Positions 35,868 to 46,598 of a stretch of DNA of 64,000 nt are shown piece after piece (within the stretch, counting starts at the first letter, position 1; each line of letters begins with the position of its first letter). The translations under genes and the position numbers were made by a program. The notes beneath the pieces are model-generated. The model saw only the letters and a list, made by a program, of their open reading frames with translations. It did not search any database and was not told the origin of the DNA. This stretch comes from Collimonas fungivorans (GTDB lineage Bacteria > Pseudomonadota > Gammaproteobacteria > Burkholderiales > Burkholderiaceae_D). The stretch spans positions 1,488,001-1,552,000 of the forward strand of contig NZ_CP013232.1 of NCBI RefSeq assembly GCF_001584145.1, written 5' to 3'.

Positions 35868-37523
35868 ATGAATTTCATTCTGTATTCGGATATTGGCGAA
35901 AGCACGATCGATAAAAGCCTTGGTTTGCCAGAGTACAGCTACTACTTTGTCTTAAAAGCTTTTCGCACCGTTTTGGCCGAGCTCGGCACGGTTACATTGG
36001 TGCGGCACCCGGAAACCGAAGTCGACCCGCTGTTTGAAGAATGCCGGCAGCGCGGCGAAGAATGCGTGTTCCTTTCCTTTTCCCCACCGAACAAGACTCA
36101 GATCGACCTCAAGTGCCCGACGGTGTCGGTGTTCGCCTGGGAGTACAGCAACATTCCCGACGAGATCTGGGATGACGATGTCCGCAACGACTGGCGCGTG
36201 GTGTTTGCCCGCCATGGCCGGGCGATCACCTTGTCCAGCTATACCGCGCGCGTTGTGAAAGAGGCGATGGGCGCGGCCTTCCCGGTGCTGGCGGCGCCAG
36301 CGCCTTTGTGGGAACAGTTTGCCGGCGCCCGCTCGCGATTTGGCGCGAAATTGCCGCCCGGAGCAAGCGTCTTGCAGCTGCGCGGCACCGTGATCGACAG
36401 CCACTTGCTGGGTTTGTCGGCGGACGGCTTGATCGCTCACATTACTTTTCCTGAGGCGGAGGATGAGGACGAGCTGTCATCGCCGCCGCCCGCACCTGCG
36501 CCAGAACCTGTACCCGAACCAGTACCTGTACACGAACTGCCGCCGCAGTTGGCGCCCGAACCCCAGGCCCAGCCTGAACCACCAGCCCCGGCCAAAAACC
36601 TGCGTTATCGGCTGGCGGTGACCAAACGCCATCTGCTGACCTGGTATCGTGAAGCATTGCGCGACCTGCTGCCTTTATGGCTAGCCAGGGCGGTAGCGGT
36701 CAGCGGACGTAGCGGGAACGCCATGGCACGCGCCATGATGGGTTATGAACGCCGTGCAGCTCCGCAGCCGCAGCTGCCGGCAGAGCCACCGCAACTGCCA
36801 GAATTGCCGCCGGAACCGCCGCCAGTGGAGGCAGTTGCGCCAGCCCCGGTGCCGGAGCCTGAAGCTGTAGTCAACCTGGATGGCGTGGTTTACACCTCTA
36901 TCCTCAGCCCCAAGGATGGCCGCAAGAACTGGTTCGACATGGTGACCGCATTTTGCTGGACTTTCCGCGATGTCGACGACGCGACGCTGGTGCTGAAGAT
37001 GAACGAACGCGACCTGTCGCGCTATCACAACACCTTGCTGACCCTGCTGTCGCAGTTGGCGCCGTTCAAGTGCCGGGTCCTTACCCTGCACGCCTACCTG
37101 GACGATCCGACTTACGAAGAGCTGATCGGCGCCACCAGTTATTACGTCAATACATCCCTGTGCGAAGGCTTGTGCTTGCCGCTGATGGAATTCATGTGCT
37201 GCGGCAAGCCGGTGATCGCGCCGCAGCATACGGCGATGGAAGACTATATCGACGATCGCGCTGCCTTTGTCATCAAGTCCGGCCTCGAACACAACGTCTG
37301 GCCGAACGATCCGCGCGACTTGTTCCGCACCTTGCGCTACCGTCTCGACTGGGAATCAATCTGTACCGCATACGAAGACAGCTATCGGATAGCAAAACAG
37401 CAGCCTGAGAAATACCTGGAAATGAGCAAGCACGCCATGGCGCGCCTGGAGTCCTTCAGCTCGGGCGCAGTCGTGAAAGAACAGTTGCGCAGCTTCTTCC
37501 AGCAGGCAGGGGCCGCCAGATGA
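35868..37523 (+). CDS. glycosyltransferase with internal Pro/Glu-rich module
   Basis: The 551-residue protein resembles GT4-type transferases, with YTSILSPKDGRKNWFDMV and a C-terminal GLCLPLMEFMCCGKPVIAP donor-site region near residue 440. Between the N-terminal and C-terminal halves (about residues 195-330) lie two Pro/Glu-rich linkers flanking a basic, helix-forming stretch (YRLAVTKRHLLTWYREALRD). The neighbouring paralogue lacks this module. The ATG at 35868 is used; a TTG lies one codon upstream. It probably modifies or starts the rhamnan-type polymer encoded downstream. Confidence 0.75.
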   Translation: MNFILYSDIGESTIDKSLGLPEYSYYFVLKAFRTVLAELGTVTLVRHPETEVDPLFEECRQRGEECVFLSFSPPNKTQIDLKCPTVSVFAWEYSNIPDEIWDDDVRNDWRVVFARHGRAITLSSYTARVVKEAMGAAFPVLAAPAPLWEQFAGARSRFGAKLPPGASVLQLRGTVIDSHLLGLSADGLIAHITFPEAEDEDELSSPPPAPAPEPVPEPVPVHELPPQLAPEPQAQPEPPAPAKNLRYRLAVTKRHLLTWYREALRDLLPLWLARAVAVSGRSGNAMARAMMGYERRAAPQPQLPAEPPQLPELPPEPPPVEAVAPAPVPEPEAVVNLDGVVYTSILSPKDGRKNWFDMVTAFCWTFRDVDDATLVLKMNERDLSRYHNTLLTLLSQLAPFKCRVLTLHAYLDDPTYEELIGATSYYVNTSLCEGLCLPLMEFMCCGKPVIAPQHTAMEDYIDDRAAFVIKSGLEHNVWPNDPRDLFRTLRYRLDWESICTAYEDSYRIAKQQPEKYLEMSKHAMARLESFSSGAVVKEQLRSFFQQAGAAR

Positions 37524-38845
37524 TTATCATTATTTATTCCGAGACCAACGCCGGCTCGATTGCTTCCAATCTCGGCTTACCCGAATACAGCTACTACTTC
37601 GTCCTGAAGGAATTCAGGCCGGTGCTGGAACAGCTCGGCATCGTGGTGGCCGTCAGCGACCCTGCGCGTGAAGTGGATGAGATTTACAGGAATGCCCTGG
37701 CGCATGGCGAATCCTGCGTTTTCCTGTCGTTTTCACCGCCGCACAAAACCGTGGTCGACCTGGCTTGTCCAACCATTCCGGTATTTGCCTGGGAATTCAG
37801 CACGCTGCCCAATGAAACCTGGTTTGGCGAACCGCGGCACGACTGGCGTTATGTGTTTGATAAAGTCGGCACTGCGATTACGCACTCGGCATTCACCGCC
37901 GATACGGTGCGGCAGGCGATGACGCCGGAATTTCCGGTAGCGTCTATCCCGGCGCCGGTCTGGGACCGGTTTGCCGCGATACGTAAAAGACTGTCGATCG
38001 CAAATCATCCCGACGGTGTCGATCTGCACGTCGCCGGCACCGTGATCGACAGCCGGACAGTCGATCTCTCTCCCTACAGCGTGCCGCGCCGGCGCGATCC
38101 CAAGCCGAACCTGGTGCGGCCGCCGGCGCTGGCCCGGCGCGAGCCGGTCAAGGTCCATATCGATGGCGTGGTGTATACCTCGGTCTTCAATCCGTATGAC
38201 GGACGCAAGAACTGGTACGACATGGTCAGCGCTTTCTGCTGGGCGTTCCGGGATGCCGAAGACGCCACGCTGGTGTTGAAGCTGACTCACCATGATGTCC
38301 GCATCGGCATCGACAACTTGCTCGAGAACGTCTACAAGCTGACGCCGTTCAAGTGCCGGATCCTGCTGATCCATGGCTACCTGAGCGATGCCGACTACGA
38401 GAACCTGGTGTCTGCAACGACCTACGTCCTGAATACCTCGCATGGAGAAGGCCAGTGCCTGCCTTTGATGGAGTTCATGTCCTGCGGCAAACCGGCTATT
38501 GCGCCGCGCAACACCGCGATGGCCGACTATATCGATCACGAGAATGCATTTGTGCTGGACTCCAGCACCGAGCCCAGCCATTGGCCGCATGATCCGCGCC
38601 AGGCATACCGCACCCTGCGTTACCGCATAGACTGGGGCACTCTGCTGGCCGCCTATAAAGACAGTTATCGCGTCGCCAAACAGGATCCGGACAGATACTG
38701 GCAGATGGCGGAACACGCAGTACGGCGCTTGCAGCGGCATTGTTCGCATGCGGTGACCAGGGAGCGTTTGCTTGCTTTCTTTGCAAACCACCCGCGGATG
38801 AATGGGAACGGCCTTGCCAAGATTGTGGAAAAGGTCGGCGTATGA
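37520..38845 (+). CDS. glycosyltransferase, paralogue of the preceding gene
   Basis: The 441-residue protein aligns by eye over both halves with its upstream neighbour: both have LGLPEYSYYFVLK, CVFLSFSPP, VYTS...DGRKNW and a CLPLMEFM.CGKP segment. It lacks most of the Pro-rich insert. The start overlaps the upstream stop (ATGA), so the two are translationally coupled and arose by tandem duplication. The C-terminal half carries the GT4-type EGQCLPLMEF donor region. Acceptor and donor are unknown. Confidence 0.75.
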   Translation: MIIIIYSETNAGSIASNLGLPEYSYYFVLKEFRPVLEQLGIVVAVSDPAREVDEIYRNALAHGESCVFLSFSPPHKTVVDLACPTIPVFAWEFSTLPNETWFGEPRHDWRYVFDKVGTAITHSAFTADTVRQAMTPEFPVASIPAPVWDRFAAIRKRLSIANHPDGVDLHVAGTVIDSRTVDLSPYSVPRRRDPKPNLVRPPALARREPVKVHIDGVVYTSVFNPYDGRKNWYDMVSAFCWAFRDAEDATLVLKLTHHDVRIGIDNLLENVYKLTPFKCRILLIHGYLSDADYENLVSATTYVLNTSHGEGQCLPLMEFMSCGKPAIAPRNTAMADYIDHENAFVLDSSTEPSHWPHDPRQAYRTLRYRIDWGTLLAAYKDSYRVAKQDPDRYWQMAEHAVRRLQRHCSHAVTRERLLAFFANHPRMNGNGLAKIVEKVGV

Positions 38846-38954
38846 AGAACACCCTTGGCGGCCGGCTGTGCACAGCTAGCCGCTGGCAGCAATATCATGC
38901 GCCTGGCGCTCGTCGCCCGCAAATTGGACCGTAGCTATCGGGAGCCGATCGCAT

Positions 38955-40097
38955 ATGAACCATCGGATTAAAGACATCGAATTATTGCGCGGGATCGCCG
39001 TGCTTTTTGTGTTGTTCCAGCATATGCGATTCAATTTGATGGGACAGCCGAGCGACGTCCTTGACTATGTCTATCGCCATTTCGGATTCTGGACCGGGGT
39101 TGATCTGTTTTTTGCGATTTCTGGTTTTGTCATTGCCAGGGACCTGATTCCGCGGCTTAGCCAAGGCCAGGACCGGCAGGGTTTTTTTGCCGTGGCGGCC
39201 AAGTTCTGGATCAGGCGCGCCTGGCGCTTGTGGCCTTCCGCATGGCTCTGGCTGGCGCTGCTGTTGCTGGCGGCGGTGGCTTTCAGGAAATCCGGCATAT
39301 TCGGCTCGCTGCAGGCAAACCTGGATGGCAGCCTTGCAGGGATCTTGAATTATGCAAACTTGCGCCTGGTGTTCAAGTTCGGCCATGAAGAACTTGGCCC
39401 GGCCTTTCCATATTGGAGCCTGTCCCTGGAAGAACAGTTCTACCTGTTGCTGCCGATTGTCGTGTTCATCTGCCGCCGCTGGCTTTCCGGTGTGTTGATT
39501 GCCTTGGTAGTGCTGCAGTTTTTTGCGTCTCGCCATCAATCATTGCTGCTGATGATGATGCGATCCGATGCGCTGCTGCTGGGCGTGCTGCTGGCAATCT
39601 GGAGCAAGCACGACAGCTATCGCAGGCTGGAACCGGTTTTTCTCAAGCAGCACCACTGGATGCGTTTTGCCGTCCTCGCGGTACTGGCGGGCGGCCTGGT
39701 TGTAATCGGCTCGGAACGGTACCAGGACTTTCGTTATTGGGTCGGTATCGTTGCATTGCTCTCTGTCGTGCTGGTTTGGATCGGTTCCTACGATGCGGAT
39801 TACCTGATGCCGGACAATGCCTTGAAACGTGTGCTGCTTTGGGTGGGAAGCCGTTCCTACGCGCTATATCTGATACATATGCCGGCCTATCTCATGAGCC
39901 GCCAGATCTGGTACTGGATCGCCCCCGCGGATACCGTTTTTGACCAAACCTACAATGCCAGGCTGGTGTTTACCGCCTTGGCGCTGGTGCTGGTATTGAG
40001 CGAACTTAATTATCGTTTTATTGAAGTCCCCCTGCGTGCACGCGGCAAAAGAATTGTCGACCGGATGGGCAAGTCCCAGCTCCAGTTCCAGACCTAG
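38955..40097 (+). CDS. acyltransferase family 3 (OafA/YrhL-like) membrane protein
   Basis: The 380-residue protein has the Acyl_transf_3 opening RGIAVLFVLFQHMRF with its conserved histidine, GVDLFFAISGFVIARDL, RRAWRLWPSAW and YWSLSLEEQFYLL, plus about ten membrane helices. Such enzymes O-acetylate surface glycans. GGGAG precedes the ATG. It lies within the polysaccharide cluster and probably acetylates that polymer. Confidence 0.85.
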   Translation: MNHRIKDIELLRGIAVLFVLFQHMRFNLMGQPSDVLDYVYRHFGFWTGVDLFFAISGFVIARDLIPRLSQGQDRQGFFAVAAKFWIRRAWRLWPSAWLWLALLLLAAVAFRKSGIFGSLQANLDGSLAGILNYANLRLVFKFGHEELGPAFPYWSLSLEEQFYLLLPIVVFICRRWLSGVLIALVVLQFFASRHQSLLLMMMRSDALLLGVLLAIWSKHDSYRRLEPVFLKQHHWMRFAVLAVLAGGLVVIGSERYQDFRYWVGIVALLSVVLVWIGSYDADYLMPDNALKRVLLWVGSRSYALYLIHMPAYLMSRQIWYWIAPADTVFDQTYNARLVFTALALVLVLSELNYRFIEVPLRARGKRIVDRMGKSQLQFQT

Positions 40098-40146
40098 CTC
40101 ACTTGCATCAGGAAGCGTCCATCGATAACAGTGAAAGCAAAATAGT

Positions 40147-40995
40147 ATGCGAGACATGTTCAAAAAATTTTTTGGCGTTCGAAAGACAGAAACGGTAGTT
40201 CCGGTGACCCCGGCCCCGGCGATCTCGGTTCCGGCGCCGGCCGCCGCCATCGATTCCTTCCATATAGGCTTGCGTGATGCCTTGGCAAGCGGCTGGTACC
40301 TGCATAAAAGCAGCGAGCTGTATCGTGGCTTTTTTATCAGCGCCGAAGATGTGGTGCTCGATATCGGCTGCGGCGATGGCGGCAATTCGCTGTTCTGCGC
40401 CAACCACGGGGCGCATGTGATCGTGGCTGACATTGATGCGGACAAGGTGGAATCCACCATACAGCGCCTGGCGCAAACGCCGGCGCGGCTGGTGCAGGGA
40501 GTGGTGGGCGACGCCAATCCCTTGTTGCTGGAAGATGGCATAGCGTCCAGGGTGATCTGCATGGAAGTGCTGGAGCATGTCGACGATACGGCACAGTTTT
40601 TGAGTGAACTGGCCAGGGTTGGAAAATCGGGCGCTCAATACTTGCTGTCGGTACCGGATCCGGTACAAGAGACTTTGCAGAAGGGCGTGGCTCCGGCTTC
40701 GTATTTCGAGAAGCCGAACCATATCCGCATCATCCAGCGCGACGAATTTGAAAAGATGGTGACAGATGCCGGCCTGGTGATCGAAAGGCATGAGTACTAC
40801 GGTTTCTACTGGTCAGTCTGGTGGCTGTTTTTCTGGATATGCAAGGTCGACCTGAACAATGCCAGCCATCCCTTGCTGGATAACTGGGCAAAAACCTGGG
40901 AAGCGCTGATGGACACGCCGAACGGCGAGCAGGTGAGGCAGGCTTTGAACGATTTCATGCCGAAAAGCCAGGTCATCATTGCGCGCAAGCCATGA
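40147..40995 (+). CDS. SAM-dependent methyltransferase of the polysaccharide cluster
   Basis: The 282-residue protein has a Pro/Ala-rich N-terminal linker (residues 16-36) and then a class I methyltransferase domain: motif I VVLDIGCGDGGNS near residue 61, acidic VADID, and the CMEVLEHVDD block. In A-band-like polysaccharides rhamnose can be O-methylated, so a sugar methyltransferase is plausible. The substrate is inferred from position. Confidence 0.75.
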   Translation: MRDMFKKFFGVRKTETVVPVTPAPAISVPAPAAAIDSFHIGLRDALASGWYLHKSSELYRGFFISAEDVVLDIGCGDGGNSLFCANHGAHVIVADIDADKVESTIQRLAQTPARLVQGVVGDANPLLLEDGIASRVICMEVLEHVDDTAQFLSELARVGKSGAQYLLSVPDPVQETLQKGVAPASYFEKPNHIRIIQRDEFEKMVTDAGLVIERHEYYGFYWSVWWLFFWICKVDLNNASHPLLDNWAKTWEALMDTPNGEQVRQALNDFMPKSQVIIARKP

Positions 40996-41038
40996 TCGGA
41001 AGCACGACGGCAGGCAGACAGCAAAGGAGCGGTTGCAT

Positions 41039-41986
41039 ATGAAACGACTATTTGTTACCGGGCAATCAGGGTTTGTCGGCCTTGCCTTTGAACGCATGCG
41101 CGGGCGTATCGCCGCTGCGCATGGCTGGGAGCTGGTGTCGGCCGACAATTCTTATGACTTGCTGGAGCCGGCGGCTTTGGACCTGGTCATTCAGCAGGTC
41201 CGTCCGGATGCCGTGATCCATCTTGCCGGACAAACCTTTATTCCGGAAGCGTTCCACGATCCGGCGCATACCCTGGATGTCAATCTGAAAGGAACGCTGC
41301 ACCTGCTGCAGGCACTGCAGCGCAACGGTTTCAGCGGGACTTTCCTTTATGTCAGTTCGGGCGACGTGTACGGCAAGGTGAACCCCGAGTTATTGCCGAT
41401 CAGCGAGCAGTTGCCGGTGCGTCCGCAAAATCCTTATGCAGTCAGCAAAGCGGCGGCTGAGCTGCTTTGTTATCAATGGAGCAGCAACCAGCCATGGCGC
41501 ATCCTGATCGCGCGGCCGTTCAACCATATCGGTCCGGGACAGCGTGAAGACTTCGTGATTTCCAGCGTGGCAAGGCAGCTGGCGCGCATCCGCCAGGGCT
41601 TGCAGGAGCCCCGCATACAGGTGGGAGACGTCGACGTCAGCCGCGACTTCCTGGATGTCGAAGACGTCATTTATGCCTACCTGGCATTGCTGGAAAATGG
41701 CCTGAACGGAGAAACCTACAACGTCTGCTCAGGCAAGGAATATCTGATCCGCGACCTGATCGCCAGCATGCTCTACCTGACCGAGATCGACGCGCAAATC
41801 GAGCAGGATCCGGCGCGCTTGCGGCCTTCGGACTTGCGCCGGGTAAAGGGCAGCAATCAAAAAATCACGCAGGCAACGGCATGGCAGCCTGGCATTCCCA
41901 TGCAGCAGACTTTGCTGAATGTGTTGTCGGACTGGGAGAGCAGAGTAGCAGCGGAGACTGCGGCTCAAGCTCATCCGCGTGCATGA
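41039..41986 (+). CDS. rmd: GDP-4-keto-6-deoxy-D-mannose reductase
   Basis: The 315-residue extended short-chain reductase has the nucleotide loop TGQSGFVG at its N terminus, HLAGQTF, a VSSGDVYG serine and the catalytic YAVSK. It precedes gmd as in the A-band locus, and with Gmd it makes GDP-D-rhamnose. The ATG at 41039 follows AAGGAG; the open frame further upstream overlaps the methyltransferase gene and is not used. An epimerase/reductase making GDP-L-fucose is less likely, because the neighbours match the rhamnan set. Confidence 0.83.
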   Translation: MKRLFVTGQSGFVGLAFERMRGRIAAAHGWELVSADNSYDLLEPAALDLVIQQVRPDAVIHLAGQTFIPEAFHDPAHTLDVNLKGTLHLLQALQRNGFSGTFLYVSSGDVYGKVNPELLPISEQLPVRPQNPYAVSKAAAELLCYQWSSNQPWRILIARPFNHIGPGQREDFVISSVARQLARIRQGLQEPRIQVGDVDVSRDFLDVEDVIYAYLALLENGLNGETYNVCSGKEYLIRDLIASMLYLTEIDAQIEQDPARLRPSDLRRVKGSNQKITQATAWQPGIPMQQTLLNVLSDWESRVAAETAAQAHPRA

Positions 41987-42008
41987 CGGAAAAAGTGGAA
42001 AAAATTAG

Positions 42009-43004
<996 letters not shown>

Positions 43005-43015
43005 GGGAGATCAAG

Positions 43016-44503
43016 ATGCGTACGCCAGAACCCGGCATTCCATTGACAGCAACGGCAGTCATCGTTCCGGTGGTGCTTTCGGGCGGCGCCGGCACTCGCT
43101 TGTGGCCGGTATCGCGGGAAGGACATCCGAAACCCTTCATCAAACTTCCGGACGGCAAGAGCTTGTTGCAAAAGACTTACCAGCGGGTAGCCCAGCTTGG
43201 CATCCGCGGCGATATCCTGAGCGTGACCAACCGAGACTATTATTTCCAGAGCAAGGACGAATTCGTTTCGGCCGATCTGGGCGCGCACTATCGGCCGCAT
43301 TTCATCCTTGAGCCGTCCGGCCGCAATACCGCGCCGGCAATCGCGGTCGCTGCCCTGTCGTTGCGTGCACTGCATGGCGATAACACCATCATGGTGGTGA
43401 TGCCGGCCGATCACTTGATCAAGGATGTGGAGTGTTTTACCGAAGCCGTGCATCATGCGGTGGAAGTCGCCAAACAAGGTTACCTGGTGACGTTCGGGGT
43501 CCGCCCGTTGACGCCCGAAACCGGTTTCGGCTACATCGAATGCGGCGATCAGATCGATAGCGCCGGAGCGGCCCAGGTAAGCCGTTTCATAGAAAAGCCG
43601 GATGCCGAACGCGCTGCCGGTTTTGTCGAAAGCGGCCGGCATCTGTGGAACGCCGGCATATTCTGTTTCTCGGTGTCGACCTTTTTAAGCGAACTCGAAA
43701 GGCATGCGCCTGAAATCCTGGCGCAGGCCACTGCATGCATAGAGGCCAGCCCGGCCGCCGCTTCGGCCGGGGTCTTGCTGCAGGAGCTGGACGGCGACAG
43801 CTTCATGGCGATGCAAGACATCTCAATCGACTATGCGGTGCTGGAGCGTTCCGACCGGGTGGCGGTGATACCGGCCGGTTTCGACTGGAACGATATCGGT
43901 TCCTGGGGCGCTCTGCGGCAACTGGTGGAGCCTGACGAACAGGAAAATCGCGTGCTGGGCGAAGCTGTGCTGATCGACAGCCGCAATAACTACATATATT
44001 CCGAACAGCGCCTGGTGGCGACGGTTGGCATCAATAACCTGATCGTGGTGGATACGCCTGACGCGCTTTTGATCGCCCATCCGGACCACGTGCAGAACGT
44101 GAAGAAAGTCGTGCACCAGCTCAAGAGCACCGAGCACGCCACTTATAAACTGCATCGCACCGTATTCCGGCCCTGGGGCAGTTATACCCTGCTGGAGCAA
44201 GGACCGAATTTCAAGATCAAGCGCATCGTCGTCAAACAGGGCGCGTCGCTGTCGCTGCAGATGCATCATCATCGCAGCGAACACTGGGTGGTGGTGCATG
44301 GCATGGCCAAGGTGGTCAACGGCGAGCAGGAAATGTACGTCAACACCAACGAATCGACTTACATTCCTGCCGGCACCAAACACCGCCTGGAAAATCCGGG
44401 TTTGCTGGAACTGGTGATGATCGAGGTGCAGAGCGGCGCCTATCTGGGTGAAGACGATATCGTGCGCTTTGACGACAAGTATGGCAGGTGCAAATCATGT
44501 TGA
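43016..44503 (+). CDS. manC: bifunctional mannose-1-phosphate guanylyltransferase / mannose-6-phosphate isomerase
   Basis: The 495-residue protein has the pyrophosphorylase signature GGAGTRLWPVSR near residue 23, VMPADHLI and the FIEKPD block. A C-terminal type II phosphomannose isomerase cupin follows, with RPWGSY, QMHHHRSEHW and IPAGTKHRLENPG. It supplies GDP-mannose, the WbpW role in the A-band locus. Its stop coincides with the first copy of a 12-bp tandem repeat that begins the next gene. Confidence 0.93.
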   Translation: MRTPEPGIPLTATAVIVPVVLSGGAGTRLWPVSREGHPKPFIKLPDGKSLLQKTYQRVAQLGIRGDILSVTNRDYYFQSKDEFVSADLGAHYRPHFILEPSGRNTAPAIAVAALSLRALHGDNTIMVVMPADHLIKDVECFTEAVHHAVEVAKQGYLVTFGVRPLTPETGFGYIECGDQIDSAGAAQVSRFIEKPDAERAAGFVESGRHLWNAGIFCFSVSTFLSELERHAPEILAQATACIEASPAAASAGVLLQELDGDSFMAMQDISIDYAVLERSDRVAVIPAGFDWNDIGSWGALRQLVEPDEQENRVLGEAVLIDSRNNYIYSEQRLVATVGINNLIVVDTPDALLIAHPDHVQNVKKVVHQLKSTEHATYKLHRTVFRPWGSYTLLEQGPNFKIKRIVVKQGASLSLQMHHHRSEHWVVVHGMAKVVNGEQEMYVNTNESTYIPAGTKHRLENPGLLELVMIEVQSGAYLGEDDIVRFDDKYGRCKSC

Positions 44504-45342
44504 AAATGCGGTTGAAAATGCGGTTGAAAATGCAGATGCAGGAAAAAAACCAGACCATGCTGCGCTCGTTATGGCACTACCGCGGCTTCATGCTCGGCAG
44601 CGTCAAGCGCGAATTCCAGTCGCGCTATCGCAATTCGATGCTGGGCGCGGTATGGATGGTGCTTAATCCGCTGGCCATGATTGTGGTCTATACAGTGATC
44701 TTCTCGCAGTTGATGCATGCGCGCCTGCCTAACGCCAGCAGCCAGTTTGCCTACGGGATTTATCTGTGCGCCGGTTTGCTGACCTGGGGATTCTTTACTG
44801 AAACCGTATCGCGCATGCAGAACGTATTCCTGGAAAACGGCAACATGATCAAGAAGCTGAACTTTCCGCGCATCTGCCTGCCGATCATCACGGTGATGAA
44901 TGCAGGCGTGAATTTTTCCATCATTTTCGGATTGTTCCTGGGGTTCCTGCTTATCTCCGGCAATTTCCCCGGCTGGGCTTTCCTTGGCGTGCTGCCGCTG
45001 CTGCTGATACAGATACTGTTTTCTATCGGCTTGGGCATTGTTCTCGGCGTGCTCAACGTTTTTTTCCGCGACGTCGGCCAGCTGTTCGGCATCGTGCTGC
45101 AGTTCTGGTTCTGGTTTACCCCGATTGTCTATACAGTCTCCACCCTGCCCGAGGGAGTGCAGGGCTTGCTCAAATTTAATCCGATGACTGCGCTGATGGT
45201 TGCTTACCAGGGGATTTTTGTCAGCGGCGCCTGGCCGCTGTGGAGCGACCTGTGGGCGGTGACGCTGCTGAGCGTGGTGTTGTGTGTGATCGGCTTGCAG
45301 CTGTTTCGCCGGCATGCGGGCGAAATGGTGGATGAACTATGA
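44497..45342 (+). CDS. wzm: polysaccharide ABC exporter permease
   Basis: The 281-residue ABC-2 permease has six hydrophobic segments, with REFQSRYRNSMLGAVWMVLNP near residue 36, and ends in the usual short cytoplasmic tail. With Wzt it exports undecaprenyl-linked O-polysaccharide. The ATG at 44497 has AGG upstream, but the first 15 codons are a 12-bp repeat giving LKM-R units with further in-frame ATG codons (44506, 44518, 44530, 44536), so the true start is uncertain. Confidence 0.88.
   Translation: MLKMRLKMRLKMQMQEKNQTMLRSLWHYRGFMLGSVKREFQSRYRNSMLGAVWMVLNPLAMIVVYTVIFSQLMHARLPNASSQFAYGIYLCAGLLTWGFFTETVSRMQNVFLENGNMIKKLNFPRICLPIITVMNAGVNFSIIFGLFLGFLLISGNFPGWAFLGVLPLLLIQILFSIGLGIVLGVLNVFFRDVGQLFGIVLQFWFWFTPIVYTVSTLPEGVQGLLKFNPMTALMVAYQGIFVSGAWPLWSDLWAVTLLSVVLCVIGLQLFRRHAGEMVDEL
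44500..44535 (+). repeat. three 12-bp tandem repeats at the manC/wzm junction
   Basis: TTGAAAATGCGG occurs at 44500-44511 and 44512-44523 and, with one change, at 44524-44535. The repeats overlap the manC stop and encode the N terminus of Wzm. Unit length is a multiple of three, so copy-number change would keep the wzm frame. Confidence 0.85.
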
Positions 45343-46598
45343 TGGGCAAGATTACAGTTAAAGGTTTGGGCAAGGCCTACAAGACGTACAACGGGCGCTG
45401 GGCGCGCCTGGCGGAATGGGTGCTGCCTTTTTCCCGGCAACGGCACCAGTTGCACTGGGTCTTGCAGGATATTGACTTCCAGCTGGCGGCCGGCGAGGCG
45501 GTCGGCATTGTCGGCGTCAATGGCGCCGGCAAGAGCACCTTGCTGAAAATGATCGCTGGAACTACCCAGAGCACCACCGGCAGCATCGACATCCAGGGAC
45601 GGGTGGCGGCGCTGCTTGAACTCGGCATGGGTTTTCATCCGGATTTTACCGGCAGGCAGAACGCCATCATGGCCGGTCAGCTGCAGGGCCTGAGAGCAGA
45701 TGAAATCGAAGCGCTGATGCCGGCTATCGAAGCGTTCGCCGAAATCGGCGAATACATAGACCAGCCGGTGCGGACTTATTCCAGCGGGATGCAGATGCGG
45801 CTGGCGTTCAGCGTTGCGACCGCCAGCCGGCCGGATGTGCTGATTGTCGATGAAGCCCTGTCCGTCGGCGACGCGTATTTCCAGCACAAGAGTTTTGAAC
45901 GGATCAGGGAATTTCGCCGCGCCGGCACTACCTTGCTGATCGTGTCGCACGATCGCTATGCCATCCAGACCATTTGCGACCGCGCCATATTGCTCAATCG
46001 CGGGCGGCTGGAAATGCAAGGCGATCCGGTGGAAGTGATGGATTTCTACAATGCCATGATGGCTGAGCGCGACCGCAGCACCGTCAGGCAAGAGCGCCTG
46101 CCCGACGGCAAATTGCGGACCATCTCCGGAACCGGACAGGCCAGCGTTGCCGAGGTCAGGCTGCTGGACGACCAGGGCCAGGAAGTCGACGTGGTTGAAG
46201 TCGGCGCGCAGGTTACGCTGGAAGTCCGGGTTGCGATCAACTCTGAAGTGCCGCGGCTGGTAATGGGCTACCTGATCACGGACAAGCTGGGGCATGCCGT
46301 ATTCGGCATCAATACCCATCGCCTCAACCAGCCGCAGACCGATTTGCGCGCGGGGGAAGACCTGGTTTATCGCTGGCGCTTTGCGATGGACCTCGGCAAG
46401 GGAAATTATGCGATATCCATTTCCCTGTCGCGGGTGGATTCCCATCTTGACACCAACTATGAATGGCGTGACTACAGCGTTATTTTCCATGTGGTCAATA
46501 CGCATCGCCCCGACTTTGTCGGTTGTGCATTCCTGGAGCCTGAAGTAGCCATAGTGCGGTCGCTTGGCAGCGCCAGCAAGGACGGTTTAGCAGCATGA
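45339..46598 (+). CDS. wzt: polysaccharide ABC exporter ATPase with C-terminal glycan-binding domain
   Basis: The 419-residue protein has Walker A GVNGAGKST near residue 65, signature YSSGMQMRLAFSVA, Walker B VLIVDEALSVGD and VSHDR, followed by about 150 residues of a beta-rich Wzt C-terminal domain (GYLITDKLGHAVFGINT). The extra domain recognises the finished, capped polymer before export. It starts within the wzm stop (two adjacent ATG codons). Confidence 0.92.
   Translation: MMGKITVKGLGKAYKTYNGRWARLAEWVLPFSRQRHQLHWVLQDIDFQLAAGEAVGIVGVNGAGKSTLLKMIAGTTQSTTGSIDIQGRVAALLELGMGFHPDFTGRQNAIMAGQLQGLRADEIEALMPAIEAFAEIGEYIDQPVRTYSSGMQMRLAFSVATASRPDVLIVDEALSVGDAYFQHKSFERIREFRRAGTTLLIVSHDRYAIQTICDRAILLNRGRLEMQGDPVEVMDFYNAMMAERDRSTVRQERLPDGKLRTISGTGQASVAEVRLLDDQGQEVDVVEVGAQVTLEVRVAINSEVPRLVMGYLITDKLGHAVFGINTHRLNQPQTDLRAGEDLVYRWRFAMDLGKGNYAISISLSRVDSHLDTNYEWRDYSVIFHVVNTHRPDFVGCAFLEPEVAIVRSLGSASKDGLAA

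Noticed and set aside
45204..46505. A 433-codon frame opposite wzt
   Set aside because: The plus strand encodes a complete Wzt with all ATPase motifs; the antisense product has no recognisable feature.
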